Virus record (IMG/VR): IMGVR_UViG_3300041409_000531 | Coordinates: 1-40,157 of that record | Reading direction: 5' to 3' (one strand) | Source of the DNA: a virus | Length of the DNA: 40,157 bases | Shown: positions 20,315 to 29,741 of the stretch, in pieces | Layout of the letters: the number at the start of each line of letters is the position of its first letter | Numbering within the stretch: the stretch's first letter is position 1 | The notes under the pieces: model-generated | What the model saw: the letters and a program-made list of their open reading frames with translations, nothing else | The model's database searches: none | What the model was told of the DNA's origin: nothing | Position numbers and translations under genes: made by a program

Positions 20315-21667
20315 TTACCCCGTGGCCTCTGCCTCCAGCCCCTCGCCCGCCTCAGAGAGCCGAGCGACCGTCACCGTCACCGTCGAAGGAACGCCGCCGG
20401 GGAAATCGTTCTCCTGCATCTCGCGCGTGTAGAGGAAACTGCGCGGGCTGGTGTGCTCAATCGTGACGTTCAAAGCCGCCTGCTCGCTTCCGTCCAGCAG
20501 GCCCAACTGCATGTGCAATGAATACGGATGACGCCACGGCTGACCGCCCGAAGTGAAGCGCGGTGTATTGAGGTCGTTGATGTAGTAGTTGACCCGCCCG
20601 CCCTTCAGTTCGATGACGCACTCGCCCCCGGCTATGGCTCGCACCTTCAGCGAGTCGGCCAGTTCCGGCTTGATGTAAGGGACGCCCCCGTCGATGACCG
20701 TATTGAACTGCGCGAACGGCCCGGCTGTGTACTGGAAATAGAGCTGCCCCGAACCTGCGGCCGTGATGTCCATGATGGCGCTCGCGGGCAGTTCGCTTAT
20801 CTGGAAACGGTCAGAGGTCGGGTTGCGGACGACGTAGTTACCTGTTCCGTACTCGTCGCCGTTGATGGCCGGGGAGGTCGTCGGTATGCCTCCGAGGAAG
20901 TTGACCAAATCGCCCTCGGCAAAGTAATGGTCAACGGCTATGAACTCATTGGAGGCCGTGTCTACCCCGCAAGGTATGACAGCCGCCGCCGCCTGTATCA
21001 GCAGCGGCGGGAGCCGCGAATCGAGTTTGAGGCGGATGCGGCAGTCGCCGTAGATAATCTGGCGCGCGCGCAGCACCCCGAACTGTGAAGAGTTGGCGTC
21101 CGAGTAGGCAGTGCCGCTCTCTTCGATGTGGACGAGGGACTGGTTAATGCTCGTCAAGCTGGGGTCAACGGGCGGTTTGTACCACTGGACGGCCTCGGAG
21201 TAATCGCCATCAACGACCGTGCGGCGCACCTCCCCGCCGCCGGACGAAGCCCGCCACAAATAACGCTCGTAGTGTGTAAGCTCACCCCCCGGCGGCTCGT
21301 CCCAGGTGGAGAGGAGCGGGGAGCCCGTCGAGCCGTCTAAGCGGACGAGTCGGAGGTTTGCGGGCGGGTCGTATCTGCGGCTCCCTCCGAACAGCGTCAG
21401 CGTAACGGAGCTGACCGTCTCCGCGTCCCCGAGCGCCTGCCCGGCCGTCTGCCCGATGAACGTCAACTCACGGTTGAGGTCTGCGTTCGGCACAGGGAAA
21501 GACTTCACGGCTGAGTCAATGAGCACGAAATAGTCGCCGTCCTGATGGTTTTGCGAGTGCTGCCCGCTGCCAAGCTGGCCGGCGACGGCGCCCGTCACCA
21601 GGTACTGTGAGATGAAGGGGTCGGCGGTCGCCTGCGGCGCGGCGCTCAAGAACGACACACCTCCCAC
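20315..21667 (-). CDS. Tail hub (J-like), C-terminal fragment in a shifted frame
   Basis: A 450-residue frame overlapping the upstream hub frame by 22 bases. Its start (VSFLSAAPQATADPFISQYL, then HQDGDYFVLIDSAV) continues exactly where J/GTA-gp15-type proteins continue after LYGNGTRWEV, so I read it as the C-terminal part of the same protein. The GTG start has no good ribosome-binding site. The rest is beta-rich, with a fibronectin-like stretch (about residues 100-165) and a probable receptor-facing domain. If not restored by frameshifting or a corrected read, the fragment would have to be made separately. Confidence 0.75.
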   Translation of the reverse strand: MGGVSFLSAAPQATADPFISQYLVTGAVAGQLGSGQHSQNHQDGDYFVLIDSAVKSFPVPNADLNRELTFIGQTAGQALGDAETVSSVTLTLFGGSRRYDPPANLRLVRLDGSTGSPLLSTWDEPPGGELTHYERYLWRASSGGGEVRRTVVDGDYSEAVQWYKPPVDPSLTSINQSLVHIEESGTAYSDANSSQFGVLRARQIIYGDCRIRLKLDSRLPPLLIQAAAAVIPCGVDTASNEFIAVDHYFAEGDLVNFLGGIPTTSPAINGDEYGTGNYVVRNPTSDRFQISELPASAIMDITAAGSGQLYFQYTAGPFAQFNTVIDGGVPYIKPELADSLKVRAIAGGECVIELKGGRVNYYINDLNTPRFTSGGQPWRHPYSLHMQLGLLDGSEQAALNVTIEHTSPRSFLYTREMQENDFPGGVPSTVTVTVARLSEAGEGLEAEATG

Positions 21668-23868
21668 CGCGTGCCGTTGCCGTAGAGCGCGAGGTTGACG
21701 CGCTCGGCGCGCACCTCGTCTAAAGTCCGCGACTCAAGCGCCCCCGAGTAGAACTTGACGACGAACGAGCGGGCGGCGTCGTAGCCGGAAGCGACCGCGC
21801 TCTGTGAGGCCGTCTCGACGATGCCGATGGTGGCGGCCTCCTGGAAGCCCCCGACGCGCTCGTATTCGTTGTTCTGGTCTTTCTTAATCAGGTGATAGCC
21901 CGGCCACAGACCCGAGCCGCGCGGGCAGGCGGCGGCGTAGAGGACGAGGCGGCCGAAATCTTCCTGACGCAGCGCCACCGAATCGGCGACGACGAGCAGG
22001 GTGTTTGCGAGGCCGCGGATGATAAGCACGTCACCGCCCCGCCCCGACACGCCCGCGCCCGCCTGCCCGTAGATGCTGGGGCGCTCGGGCACGACGCCGA
22101 ACTTGACCGGCCCTTGAAGGTCGGCCTGCTTTGTCGTGATGCGGTAGGTGTAGAGGGTCGCGTCTTCCATCTCGACCTCGACGATGTCGGTCGGGATGAG
22201 GTGGCGCCTGGCGAAGCCGCAGACCAGCTCGGCGGGCTTCGCCGCGAGGTGCAGCGCGTCGAGGTAGCGCTGGCCGACGGCGTGTGCCGTGTTGGCGTCG
22301 CCCACGATGGGGAAGGTCAGCGTCTCGCGGTCGAAGGCGAAGCCGACCGTCCTCTCCGCGGTCTGGTTGCCGGTGTGGAAGTCCTTCGACGGCGCCGGGT
22401 CGAGGTAGATCACGTCCACGGCGCCGGGGAGGTCTACGGGGTCGTCGTGCGCGACCTTCACGGCCGCCCGGGGGCGCTCGTCGCCGTAGAGGTGAGCGCG
22501 CAGTTCGCGCTCGTAGAGGCGCGTCACGACGGCGCCGCCGCGCGGGACGGCCACGATCTTCCCGCCCCTGGGGACGATGTCGAAGTTATACCAAGCCTCC
22601 AGCGGCCTGACCGAGTCTTCGAGCGGCGAGCGGTGATCCACGACGAACCCGGGAATTGTTATTCCCGCGAGCGCGGAGAAGTCACAGTCGGCCGCCGTGA
22701 CCTTCCCGTCGAGGGCGTAGAGGTAAAGGAGCGTCTCGTCCAGGTCTTGTATCTCCGGCTCGATCTCGAAGATGAAGTTCCCGAGCTGCCCCTCCTTGAC
22801 GAGGTAATCCTCCGTGGCGAAGTAGGAGTCGTCGCGCCACGCCGGGGTCTCGTCGGCGCCCTCGACCGCGACGATGATGGCCGACTGCGGCTGGGTCTCC
22901 ACGCCCGCGAACAGCTCGAAGCGCGCCTGCCCGCCCGCGGTCGTGAAGCCCTCGAAGTAGCCGTCCGCGTCGAACGCCTGGACGGCGTTGTAGAAGGGCA
23001 CGGCGTTGTTTGGGTCGGAGGGAAACGAAGAGTCGATGTCGATGAGGTTCGTGACCTCGCGCCCCCTGAAGCGCGGCTCTTCGAGGTCGGGCACGCCGGT
23101 GCCCGAGACGTAAATGCGGTCGATGTCGCTCGTCCCCGAGTTACGACGCAGCTTGATGACGTTAGCGCCGCGCGCGAGGAGCAGGGTGGCCGTGACGGTG
23201 GCGGGCACGTCGCCCGTCGCTGGCAGGGAGACGGTGGATTCACTCCCGCCGTTCGCGCTCAGGTAGACCTGCGCCGAAGACGCGGCCTTGTAGAAGACGG
23301 CGACCGTGTGCAGGCTCGCGGAGAGCGCCGGCGCCTCGATCTCGACGTAGTGACCCGACCCCGACAGCCGGACGGCGCGCCCGCCGGAGCAGTCGCCGTC
23401 CGTGACGACTGTCGCGCCGCCCGAGAGGGAGTGGTTCTCGGCCTCGTAGAAATCCTCGCGCAGCTCCGAGCCGAGGTTGTTGTAGATCGCTTCGAGGCTC
23501 TCGGAGATGCGGCGGTAAGACCTGACGGGCGTCGCGCAGACGAGGATGGCGAAAGACTTCTTATAGCTATACGTATTCGTCGGGGGCGTCGGGGCCTGGC
23601 CGCTCCCGCCCTTGCCGCCCGTGCGCCCGGGGTCGCGGGAGATGTACTCCTGAGTGACCGTGCCCCAGATGATGTTGCCGGCGAGGCGGACGCGCCTGCC
23701 GAAGCAGAGGGGTTTGAAGGCGCCCTCCTCACAGGTGGTGAACCGGATGTCGTCGAAGCGCCCCTTGTCCACGGGGTTGAGCTTCGGCTTCGGCGCGAGC
23801 GCGGAGGAGGCCGTGGAGACGGCGACGGTAATACCGATCTCAATCAGAATAGGGATAGCGGCAGCCAT
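21646..23868 (-). CDS. Tail hub / host-specificity protein (J-like), N-terminal fragment
   Basis: A 740-residue protein. It begins with a hydrophobic, alanine-rich segment, then the conserved tail-tip start (RFTTCEEGAFKPLCFGRRVRL) seen in J/GTA-gp15 relatives. Residues about 140-256 are an insertion resembling a CBM6/CBM35 carbohydrate-binding domain (YEAE at the start, ARGANVIKLRRNSG and DIDRIYVSG at the end). The remaining part is the usual hub with ring-forming domains. The frame ends at ...TRWEV-CRS, while family members continue; the next frame carries the rest. It follows the NlpC gene, as in gene transfer agent tail tips. Confidence 0.82.
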   Translation of the reverse strand: MAAAIPILIEIGITVAVSTASSALAPKPKLNPVDKGRFDDIRFTTCEEGAFKPLCFGRRVRLAGNIIWGTVTQEYISRDPGRTGGKGGSGQAPTPPTNTYSYKKSFAILVCATPVRSYRRISESLEAIYNNLGSELREDFYEAENHSLSGGATVVTDGDCSGGRAVRLSGSGHYVEIEAPALSASLHTVAVFYKAASSAQVYLSANGGSESTVSLPATGDVPATVTATLLLARGANVIKLRRNSGTSDIDRIYVSGTGVPDLEEPRFRGREVTNLIDIDSSFPSDPNNAVPFYNAVQAFDADGYFEGFTTAGGQARFELFAGVETQPQSAIIVAVEGADETPAWRDDSYFATEDYLVKEGQLGNFIFEIEPEIQDLDETLLYLYALDGKVTAADCDFSALAGITIPGFVVDHRSPLEDSVRPLEAWYNFDIVPRGGKIVAVPRGGAVVTRLYERELRAHLYGDERPRAAVKVAHDDPVDLPGAVDVIYLDPAPSKDFHTGNQTAERTVGFAFDRETLTFPIVGDANTAHAVGQRYLDALHLAAKPAELVCGFARRHLIPTDIVEVEMEDATLYTYRITTKQADLQGPVKFGVVPERPSIYGQAGAGVSGRGGDVLIIRGLANTLLVVADSVALRQEDFGRLVLYAAACPRGSGLWPGYHLIKKDQNNEYERVGGFQEAATIGIVETASQSAVASGYDAARSFVVKFYSGALESRTLDEVRAERVNLALYGNGTRWEVCRS

Positions 23869-23877
23869 ATGCTCTCT

Positions 23878-24372
23878 CTAGTCCGCGACGGGGTATCGGA
23901 AGGCGAAGTCTATGTTGCGCAGCTTCCAGCCGCGGAGGGGCTCTTCGCGCACCGCGCCTTTGCCGCGCCCCTCCCAGGCGTGGATCAGCATCGGCTCGTA
24001 CGGCCCCCGAGCGATGATGCCGCCGTGGCGCGCCTCGGTGTGGCCGGGGAAGTGAATCAGGACGGCGTCGCCGGGCCCGGCCGCGGCGGGGTCGATCTCC
24101 TCCAGCTCGGCGCGCATCTTCTCTAAGAACTCGGCGCCCGAAGGCACACGCTGGTAGTCGCGCAAGGGTATGAGCCTGCCCGACAGCACGAAAGCGATGT
24201 ATTCGATGACGCCGCGGCAATCGAGCCCGGTCTCGGGGTTAGAGCCTTGATGCTCAAACGGCACGCCCTTGAGCAGACGCGCGACCGCCACCACGTCGTC
24301 GCGCGTGATGCGCGACGGGTCGGCGGGCGTGTAGAGAAACCGCGGGTTGACGGCTGCTATTGCTTCGGTCAT
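23878..24372 (-). CDS. NlpC/P60 tail-tip peptidase
   Basis: A 164-residue protein with the NlpC/P60 triad: Cys52 in GLDCRGV, His116 in EARHGGII, and His131 in MLIHAWEG. The family cleaves peptidoglycan peptides; tail-tip members (lambda gpK C-terminal region, GTA gp14) open the wall during DNA entry. The position between DUF2163 and the hub gene matches the GTA order. The start overlaps the upstream stop by one base (TGATG). It is the only wall-degrading domain I find in the genome. Confidence 0.88.
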   Translation of the reverse strand: MTEAIAAVNPRFLYTPADPSRITRDDVVAVARLLKGVPFEHQGSNPETGLDCRGVIEYIAFVLSGRLIPLRDYQRVPSGAEFLEKMRAELEEIDPAAAGPGDAVLIHFPGHTEARHGGIIARGPYEPMLIHAWEGRGKGAVREEPLRGWKLRNIDFAFRYPVAD

Positions 24373-25298
24373 CAGGTCGCCCTCTGAATCTGATTGATCT
24401 TCTCTATGTTCGTGATGAACCTATAGCCCCGGTTGTTGATGATGTTCGCGTAGATGCCTACACAGTCGGCCGGGTCGCGGTTGCAGCGGCGGGTCGCCGT
24501 GAAGGCGTCACCTATGGCCGGGAGTCTGCGCATGGGGTCGCGCAGGATGAACTCTTTATTTGTCGGGTCGTACTCACGGACTTCGTACTCACGGCCGGAG
24601 AGGTCGCCGGAGGTGAGCCGGATAAGCTCGAAGTAATTGCCGGTCTGGGTGAGCGCGGAGGCGCGGACGCGCGTCACGCTCACGACCTGCGTCAACGTGC
24701 CGCTGACGAGGATGGCTCCGCCGTCGCCCGCGGCCGGGGCGTTCAAGTTCACCTTGCACCGCGCGTCACCCAGACGCCTGACCGTGCAGCGGGCGGCAGT
24801 GAGCCGGCCGACCTGCGCCTGCGCGACGGCCGTCAGGGCGCGCGCCTCCGCCCGCCACCCCGCGCCCTCCTCGTCGGCCTTTCCGAGGAAGCCGGAGAAC
24901 TCCACGAGCTGCCCCATGTCGAGCGAGAGGACGTTGACGGTGTAGATGTCGATGCGCGCGCGCGTCCAGTCGCCGGCGGCGAGCGCCTCGCGCGTGATGC
25001 CGGTGGAGGTGAATATCGTCTGATACTGGAGCCCCGCAGAGGCGTGGCCGCTCTCCGTGTCGATGGTCGTGGGGAGCCCGGCGACGCCCGGCAGGAACGG
25101 CGCGGAGCCGTGGCCGGGCAGGATGAGCTTCCGGTCGTGAGAAGTCGCGCGCACCTCAAGCCCCGACCCATACAAGGGGCTCACGGGGTCTGGTCTCAGT
25201 TTCCAGCAGACGGCCGTCGTCGGCGTCGCCCCGCCGATGTGGCCGATGAGGCTCGCCGCCGTGTAGGGGCTCTGGTAGTTAACGACCTCTTCGGGCAT
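24372..25298 (-). CDS. DUF2163 distal tail / hub protein
   Basis: A 308-residue protein, start set at ATG 25298, which overlaps the upstream stop by one base; a longer frame would run far into the upstream gene. The C terminus (YEVREYDPTNKEFILRDPMR, then CNRDPADCVGIY) is typical of the TIGR02218/DUF2163 family (GTA gp13), which forms the hub ring beneath the distal tail protein and has conserved cysteines in this region. It lies between DUF2460 and the NlpC gene. Confidence 0.85.
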   Translation of the reverse strand: MPEEVVNYQSPYTAASLIGHIGGATPTTAVCWKLRPDPVSPLYGSGLEVRATSHDRKLILPGHGSAPFLPGVAGLPTTIDTESGHASAGLQYQTIFTSTGITREALAAGDWTRARIDIYTVNVLSLDMGQLVEFSGFLGKADEEGAGWRAEARALTAVAQAQVGRLTAARCTVRRLGDARCKVNLNAPAAGDGGAILVSGTLTQVVSVTRVRASALTQTGNYFELIRLTSGDLSGREYEVREYDPTNKEFILRDPMRRLPAIGDAFTATRRCNRDPADCVGIYANIINNRGYRFITNIEKINQIQRAT

Positions 25299-25969
25299 CA
25301 GACGTAGTCCTTCACCTCGACCATCCCGACCTCGGGCATGTCTACGCTCCCGGCCTTCACGACCCAGCCCGAGCCGTCGGCAGCCTCCTCCAACGTGGCG
25401 AACATCTCGGCCGCGGGAATCTTCTTGACGGTGAAGCGGACGGGCACGTAGAAACGCCCCTCCCACTCGACCACGTCGCCGAGGACGGGGACGTTGCCTG
25501 CCGTCCAGGCGAGCACCCCCATCGCGTAGTCGATGTTGTAATGGGTGACCGCGGTCTTCAGCGTGCCGTTCTTGTAGACCTTGACGCTCCCCTGCTCCGG
25601 TTTGTAAATCTCACGAATCCAAGTGGCGGCCGAGTCGGTGTAGACCTTCTGAAGTTGGAAGCTCGCCGTCGCGCCGTTGTAGGTGTGTTGGAGCGTGCCT
25701 TCGGTGCCGCGCGTGACGGTGTAGTCAACGAGGTCGCGCACCTTGAAGCCGTAGGTCTCGCCGTGGCGCAGGGCGTGAAACTTCAGGAGCGTCTGAAGGT
25801 CTTTGAGGGAGCGGATGCCGTGCGCGGCGTTGAACTCCCGCCGGCCGTCCGAGCCCTGCGGGATGCGCTGCTCGGACTGGTCGCCGAGTTCGATGATGGT
25901 CGTCTCCCACTCGTGGGCAGACATGCAGCGCTCCAGGCTCAGGGGGTAGACGATTTCGTGAAAGGTCAT
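25298..25969 (-). CDS. DUF2460 distal tail protein
   Basis: A 223-residue protein. FHEIVYPLSLERCMSAHEW, then DLQTLLKFHALRHGETYGFKVRD and a C-terminal GVLAWTAGN..., fit the TIGR02217/DUF2460 family (GTA gp12), the distal tail ring linking tube and hub. It follows the tape measure gene with a gap of 32 bases and is coupled to DUF2163. Confidence 0.87.
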   Translation of the reverse strand: MTFHEIVYPLSLERCMSAHEWETTIIELGDQSEQRIPQGSDGRREFNAAHGIRSLKDLQTLLKFHALRHGETYGFKVRDLVDYTVTRGTEGTLQHTYNGATASFQLQKVYTDSAATWIREIYKPEQGSVKVYKNGTLKTAVTHYNIDYAMGVLAWTAGNVPVLGDVVEWEGRFYVPVRFTVKKIPAAEMFATLEEAADGSGWVVKAGSVDMPEVGMVEVKDYV

Positions 25970-26001
25970 GATTTAATCCGGGTGCAACTCTTGCACTTGG
26001 C

Positions 26002-27483
26002 TCAGAACTTCGGACGCGACTTGGCGCGGCGGATGCCGTCCTGAGTCAGGCGGGAGACGTTCCGCTTGATCGACTCCTCACTGCCCTTGAAGCTCTCACG
26101 GTTCGGAGTCTGAATCGTCAGGCTCGAAGACACGTGGTAAACGTCCCCGCCCACGACCGCCGGCGGCGTGACGCCCGACGTGGCGCCGTTGAAGTCGCCG
26201 AAGGAGGGCGCGCGCGGCGGTTCGAGTACGCCCCCGCCGCCGGCAAAGGCCATCTGTGGCAGATGCCCGAGCCGGTTGATGTAGTCGAGCACCTCGGGGC
26301 CGACCATGCGAGCAGCCCAAGCCCTGATGACATACTCGCCGTTGGAGAGGCGCGCGAGGATTGAATCGCTCGTGCCCGTGCCCGGCCCCGTTATCGACCC
26401 TCCGCCCGCGTGCCCCCTCCCTATCGGGTCTTGCTGCGGCGCATCCCCCCCGACCTTCTGCTGCAAGATCGCACCACCCGCCCGAATACCCGCGGCGACT
26501 CCGGCCATGAGTGCCGTCCTCAGAAGCGACGGTGTCGCGGGCAGTAGGTTCGGGAGGAAGCTGATAAGCTCCTGAAACTTCGCACCCACGCCGGCGAAGC
26601 CGCCGCGCAACTCGCCGAGGGCGCCGAAGGTGTTACCCTTGATGCCCGTCAGGTTGCTGATAGTCCCACCCTGAAAATTGCGGATGATGAGGGGGATACT
26701 ATCTATGCTGCCCGCTCCGACCGCCCCGCCGGTCGGTTGACCCGCGGCCGGACGCTTGCCGAAGATGCCCGAGAGGATGCCGCCGATGCCGCCTCCGCCC
26801 TTGTTGCCGAAGATGCCGCCGAGGATGCCGTTCTCCCCGAAGAGCTGCTCGATGATGGCCGATGCCGCGAGGCGCGCCAGTTCGTCAAGGATGTGATTGA
26901 CGAGCCGCGAGAACGCGCCCATGGCGTCCTGCGGGTTGCGGAGGATGTCGAAGAGCGTACCCTCGGCCGCGTCCTTCAGGCTCCGGTTGATGCGAACGCC
27001 CTCTTCGTCGACGACGCGGCCGAGGTCTTTCATCGCCTCGGCCGCGCGCTCCGCGTCGAGAATCAACGCAGCGTCGCCGCTCTCGATGGCGAGTTCCTGC
27101 ATCTTCTTGACGGTCTCGGCGACGGCGTCTTTGTGCTGTAGCTGCGCCGCGATTACCTGCTCACGGCCGACCTTCTCAGTGATAAGACCGCGCTCAACGT
27201 CTTGCCTGATGCGGTCTTCGGCGAACTGTAGCGCCTCCTGCTGCTGCCTCAGTTGATTGTAGAGGAGCTGGTACTCGGCCTTCTTCTTCAGCACCTCGAC
27301 TAATTGGACGGCCTGTTGGAACTCGGTCGAGTCCGCGCCCTTCTGCCGGGCGATTCGTTCAAGCCGCTCTTTGTTGGCCTCATCTATGCGATGGCGCGCG
27401 GCCTCGATGGCGCCGTCAGTATCTCCGGTCTCCTGCGCGAGAGATTCGTTGACCTCGTCCAGCATCTGCCGGAATGTCTTCAA
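26002..27483 (-). CDS. Tape measure protein, C-terminal fragment in a shifted frame
   Basis: A 493-residue frame starting at TTG 27483 without a usable ribosome-binding site. It starts in coiled coil (EAARHRIDEANKERLERIAR), passes through glycine-rich segments and ends with the usual tape-measure C-terminal signature GTGTSDSILARLSNGEYVIR. Reading the frame upstream gives RARREELKTFRQ, which joins naturally to the upstream frame at a CG dinucleotide run. I therefore take it as the second half of one tape measure of roughly 1,235 residues. Confidence 0.8.
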   Translation of the reverse strand: MKTFRQMLDEVNESLAQETGDTDGAIEAARHRIDEANKERLERIARQKGADSTEFQQAVQLVEVLKKKAEYQLLYNQLRQQQEALQFAEDRIRQDVERGLITEKVGREQVIAAQLQHKDAVAETVKKMQELAIESGDAALILDAERAAEAMKDLGRVVDEEGVRINRSLKDAAEGTLFDILRNPQDAMGAFSRLVNHILDELARLAASAIIEQLFGENGILGGIFGNKGGGGIGGILSGIFGKRPAAGQPTGGAVGAGSIDSIPLIIRNFQGGTISNLTGIKGNTFGALGELRGGFAGVGAKFQELISFLPNLLPATPSLLRTALMAGVAAGIRAGGAILQQKVGGDAPQQDPIGRGHAGGGSITGPGTGTSDSILARLSNGEYVIRAWAARMVGPEVLDYINRLGHLPQMAFAGGGGVLEPPRAPSFGDFNGATSGVTPPAVVGGDVYHVSSSLTIQTPNRESFKGSEESIKRNVSRLTQDGIRRAKSRPKF

Positions 27484-29698
27484 CTCTTCGCGGCGCGCGC
27501 GCGATCTGGTCGGCGAGGTCGAGCCGCTCCCGGTCGAGGACGGTCAGGCGCTCGACGATGGGGATGGCGGCCTGTTTGAACTCTTCATCGGCGGCCTTCT
27601 TCTTCTGCTCGCGCTCGTCGGCCGAGAGGCTCTTGTCGGGGTCGGCGTCAATCCGCGCCTTCTTCTTCTTAAGCGCCTCCTCCTCAAGCGTGAACAGCTC
27701 GTTAAGTTTCCTGACCTCTTCCCCGATGGCCTCGCGCTGAATCCTCTCCTCGTCGGCGTAATACTGCTCGACGCTCAGGAGCCGGTCGGCCAGTTTCTCC
27801 TCGACGAGCTTCGACTGGCGCTCCAGGAAGTCCTTCGCGAGGTTGAAGGCGCGCTCTACGCGCGCGCGGTCAGTCCCGAGCAGCGCGTCCTCGGCCGCGG
27901 CCGTCAGGTCTCCGAGCTGATCTGGTTTCGCCCCCTTGCTCTTCCCGCCGCCGCCCACGCGCGGCAGCGCCGTCGCGGTGACGCCGCGGCCGGACTGCTT
28001 GTCGCGGAGCCGCTGGGTCTCGTCGTCGAGGTCTTGCTGGTTGACTCCGCCCCCGGGTCGCGCCGCCGACTCGGGGGGCGCGGCGATGGCGAGGGCGCCC
28101 ACGAACGCCATCAGGCGCAGCAGCGGCTCGGCCTCGCGCAACTGTTCCACCATGAGGCCGAGCGCCACGACGATGAGGGCGAGGACGCCCTTCACGCCTT
28201 CGAGCAGCACCTTCCAGGTGCCGGTGTCGGAGGCGACGCGGGCGAGGACTCCCGCCCCCTGGAGGAGCTGGCGGACGACCAGCTCCACGAGGTTCAGGAT
28301 GTCGTCTATCTGCGCCCTGTTCTGCGCGACGAAGTCGCCGGCGCGCTTGAGCCACCCGACTATCCCCTGCGCGATGGAGCCGCCGATGCGGATGATCCGC
28401 ACGAGCACGTCGTCGGCGAGTTGCGCCAGAGTCTTGAACTGCGCGGCGATGCCGGCGTTCTTGAAGTCGAAGAGCTGCGGCAGGAGTCGCGCGAACTCGC
28501 CCTTCAGCGCGCCGAAGGCGCGGGTCGTGGCCTCGGCGGTGAAGACGTTGAGGGCTTCCTGTAGATTCGAGGTCAGGCCGTCTAAGGTCTGCGCGGCCTC
28601 GACGCCGGATTGGGTGAAGCCTTCAAGGCGCTTATTCAGTTCCTGAACAAGTGTGCCCGCCGCCTTAAAATCCTTGACCATCTTTGGAGTGAGGCCAATG
28701 ATTTTTGCGAGCCGGGCGTCTTCGTTGATGGTGCCTTCGAGGATGGCGCGGACTTCCTGGTTGACCTGTTCTAACGGAAGGCCGACGGCAGAAGCGGCCT
28801 GCACAATCTTGACTGTCGTCTCTCGGATTTCGTCTAAGGTCAGGCCGGCAGCGAGCCCCGGCCCTATGGCCGCCTGAAACGCCGGGGCGATCTGCTCGAA
28901 GGTGGCGACCGTGTTGACGGCGTCAACCCGCAGCTTCTGCAACTGCTCGCCGGCGAGCTGCATCGCCAAGCGGAACTTCTCCGCCCCGTCCACGGGGATG
29001 CCGTCAACCTTGAGCTGAGCGAGGGAGGTGATGACGGCCGCGATGCCGAGCCGCACCTGCTCAAGCTCGCTGTTGAGCTGAATGCCGGCGGGGCCGATCT
29101 TCAGGAGCGCGGCGAGGCCGACGCCGACCGAGACGGCGAGCCCCGTGAAGGCGACGGCGAGCGCAGCGACCACGGCCAGCACGACGGCGAGGGCCGCGGC
29201 CGCGGCCGCGATGATAGGAAGCGCCGCGCCGAGCGCGGCACCGAGGCCCGCCACGGCCCCGCTCAGACCCTCAATTGCCCCGCCGGCCTGCGCGCCGACG
29301 CCGACCGCCACCCCCTTCAACGAAGAGAAGAGGGAGGCGCCGAACTCCTTCACTTTAGCGGCGACCTTGCCGACACCGCCGCCGACGTTGTCTAAGAAGT
29401 CGAAGAGCTTTTCGAGCCCGCTGAGGGCCTGGGGGATGGTGGCGAGAGTGTTGACGACGGCCGAGACGCCGACGAGGAAGCGGACGAAGCCGCCCTTGCT
29501 GTTGTTCTTTTCCGAGGAGGCCGCGAGACGGTCAACGGCGGCCGCGAGGCGGTCGATGTCTCCGGCGAGGGCGGCGGTCTTCCCGCCCTGCCCTCCGCCC
29601 GCGTTCAACTCCTTGATGTGGCCGGCGAGCGCACGGACATTCCCGAGCCCTTCGAGGAGGACTTTGATTTTAACGAGAATGTCCTGCTTAGACCCCAT
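27416..29698 (-). CDS. Tape measure protein, N-terminal fragment
   Basis: A 760-residue frame. It has an amphipathic start, a long hydrophobic stretch at about 148-200 (AAAAAALAVVLAVVAALAVA), as expected for the part that reaches the membrane, and coiled coils further on. The last 20 residues (RRVEDIPADAGRGQRISRAG) are out of character and come from the frame left after the break. Tape measures set tail length and are ejected before the DNA. It begins 44 bases after the predicted end of the frameshifted chaperone. Confidence 0.85.
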   Translation of the reverse strand: MGSKQDILVKIKVLLEGLGNVRALAGHIKELNAGGGQGGKTAALAGDIDRLAAAVDRLAASSEKNNSKGGFVRFLVGVSAVVNTLATIPQALSGLEKLFDFLDNVGGGVGKVAAKVKEFGASLFSSLKGVAVGVGAQAGGAIEGLSGAVAGLGAALGAALPIIAAAAAALAVVLAVVAALAVAFTGLAVSVGVGLAALLKIGPAGIQLNSELEQVRLGIAAVITSLAQLKVDGIPVDGAEKFRLAMQLAGEQLQKLRVDAVNTVATFEQIAPAFQAAIGPGLAAGLTLDEIRETTVKIVQAASAVGLPLEQVNQEVRAILEGTINEDARLAKIIGLTPKMVKDFKAAGTLVQELNKRLEGFTQSGVEAAQTLDGLTSNLQEALNVFTAEATTRAFGALKGEFARLLPQLFDFKNAGIAAQFKTLAQLADDVLVRIIRIGGSIAQGIVGWLKRAGDFVAQNRAQIDDILNLVELVVRQLLQGAGVLARVASDTGTWKVLLEGVKGVLALIVVALGLMVEQLREAEPLLRLMAFVGALAIAAPPESAARPGGGVNQQDLDDETQRLRDKQSGRGVTATALPRVGGGGKSKGAKPDQLGDLTAAAEDALLGTDRARVERAFNLAKDFLERQSKLVEEKLADRLLSVEQYYADEERIQREAIGEEVRKLNELFTLEEEALKKKKARIDADPDKSLSADEREQKKKAADEEFKQAAIPIVERLTVLDRERLDLADQIARAPRRVEDIPADAGRGQRISRAGDRRY

Positions 29699-29741
29699 TC
29701 AAGCGCGCCATTGGGAAGGGTTTGGGATGACGCGGGCCGAC

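Noticed and set aside
21892-24126. 744-residue open frame on the plus strand opposite the tail hub and NlpC genes
   Set aside because: It is an antisense shadow caused by high GC and third-position bias; the minus-strand genes have clear family motifs.
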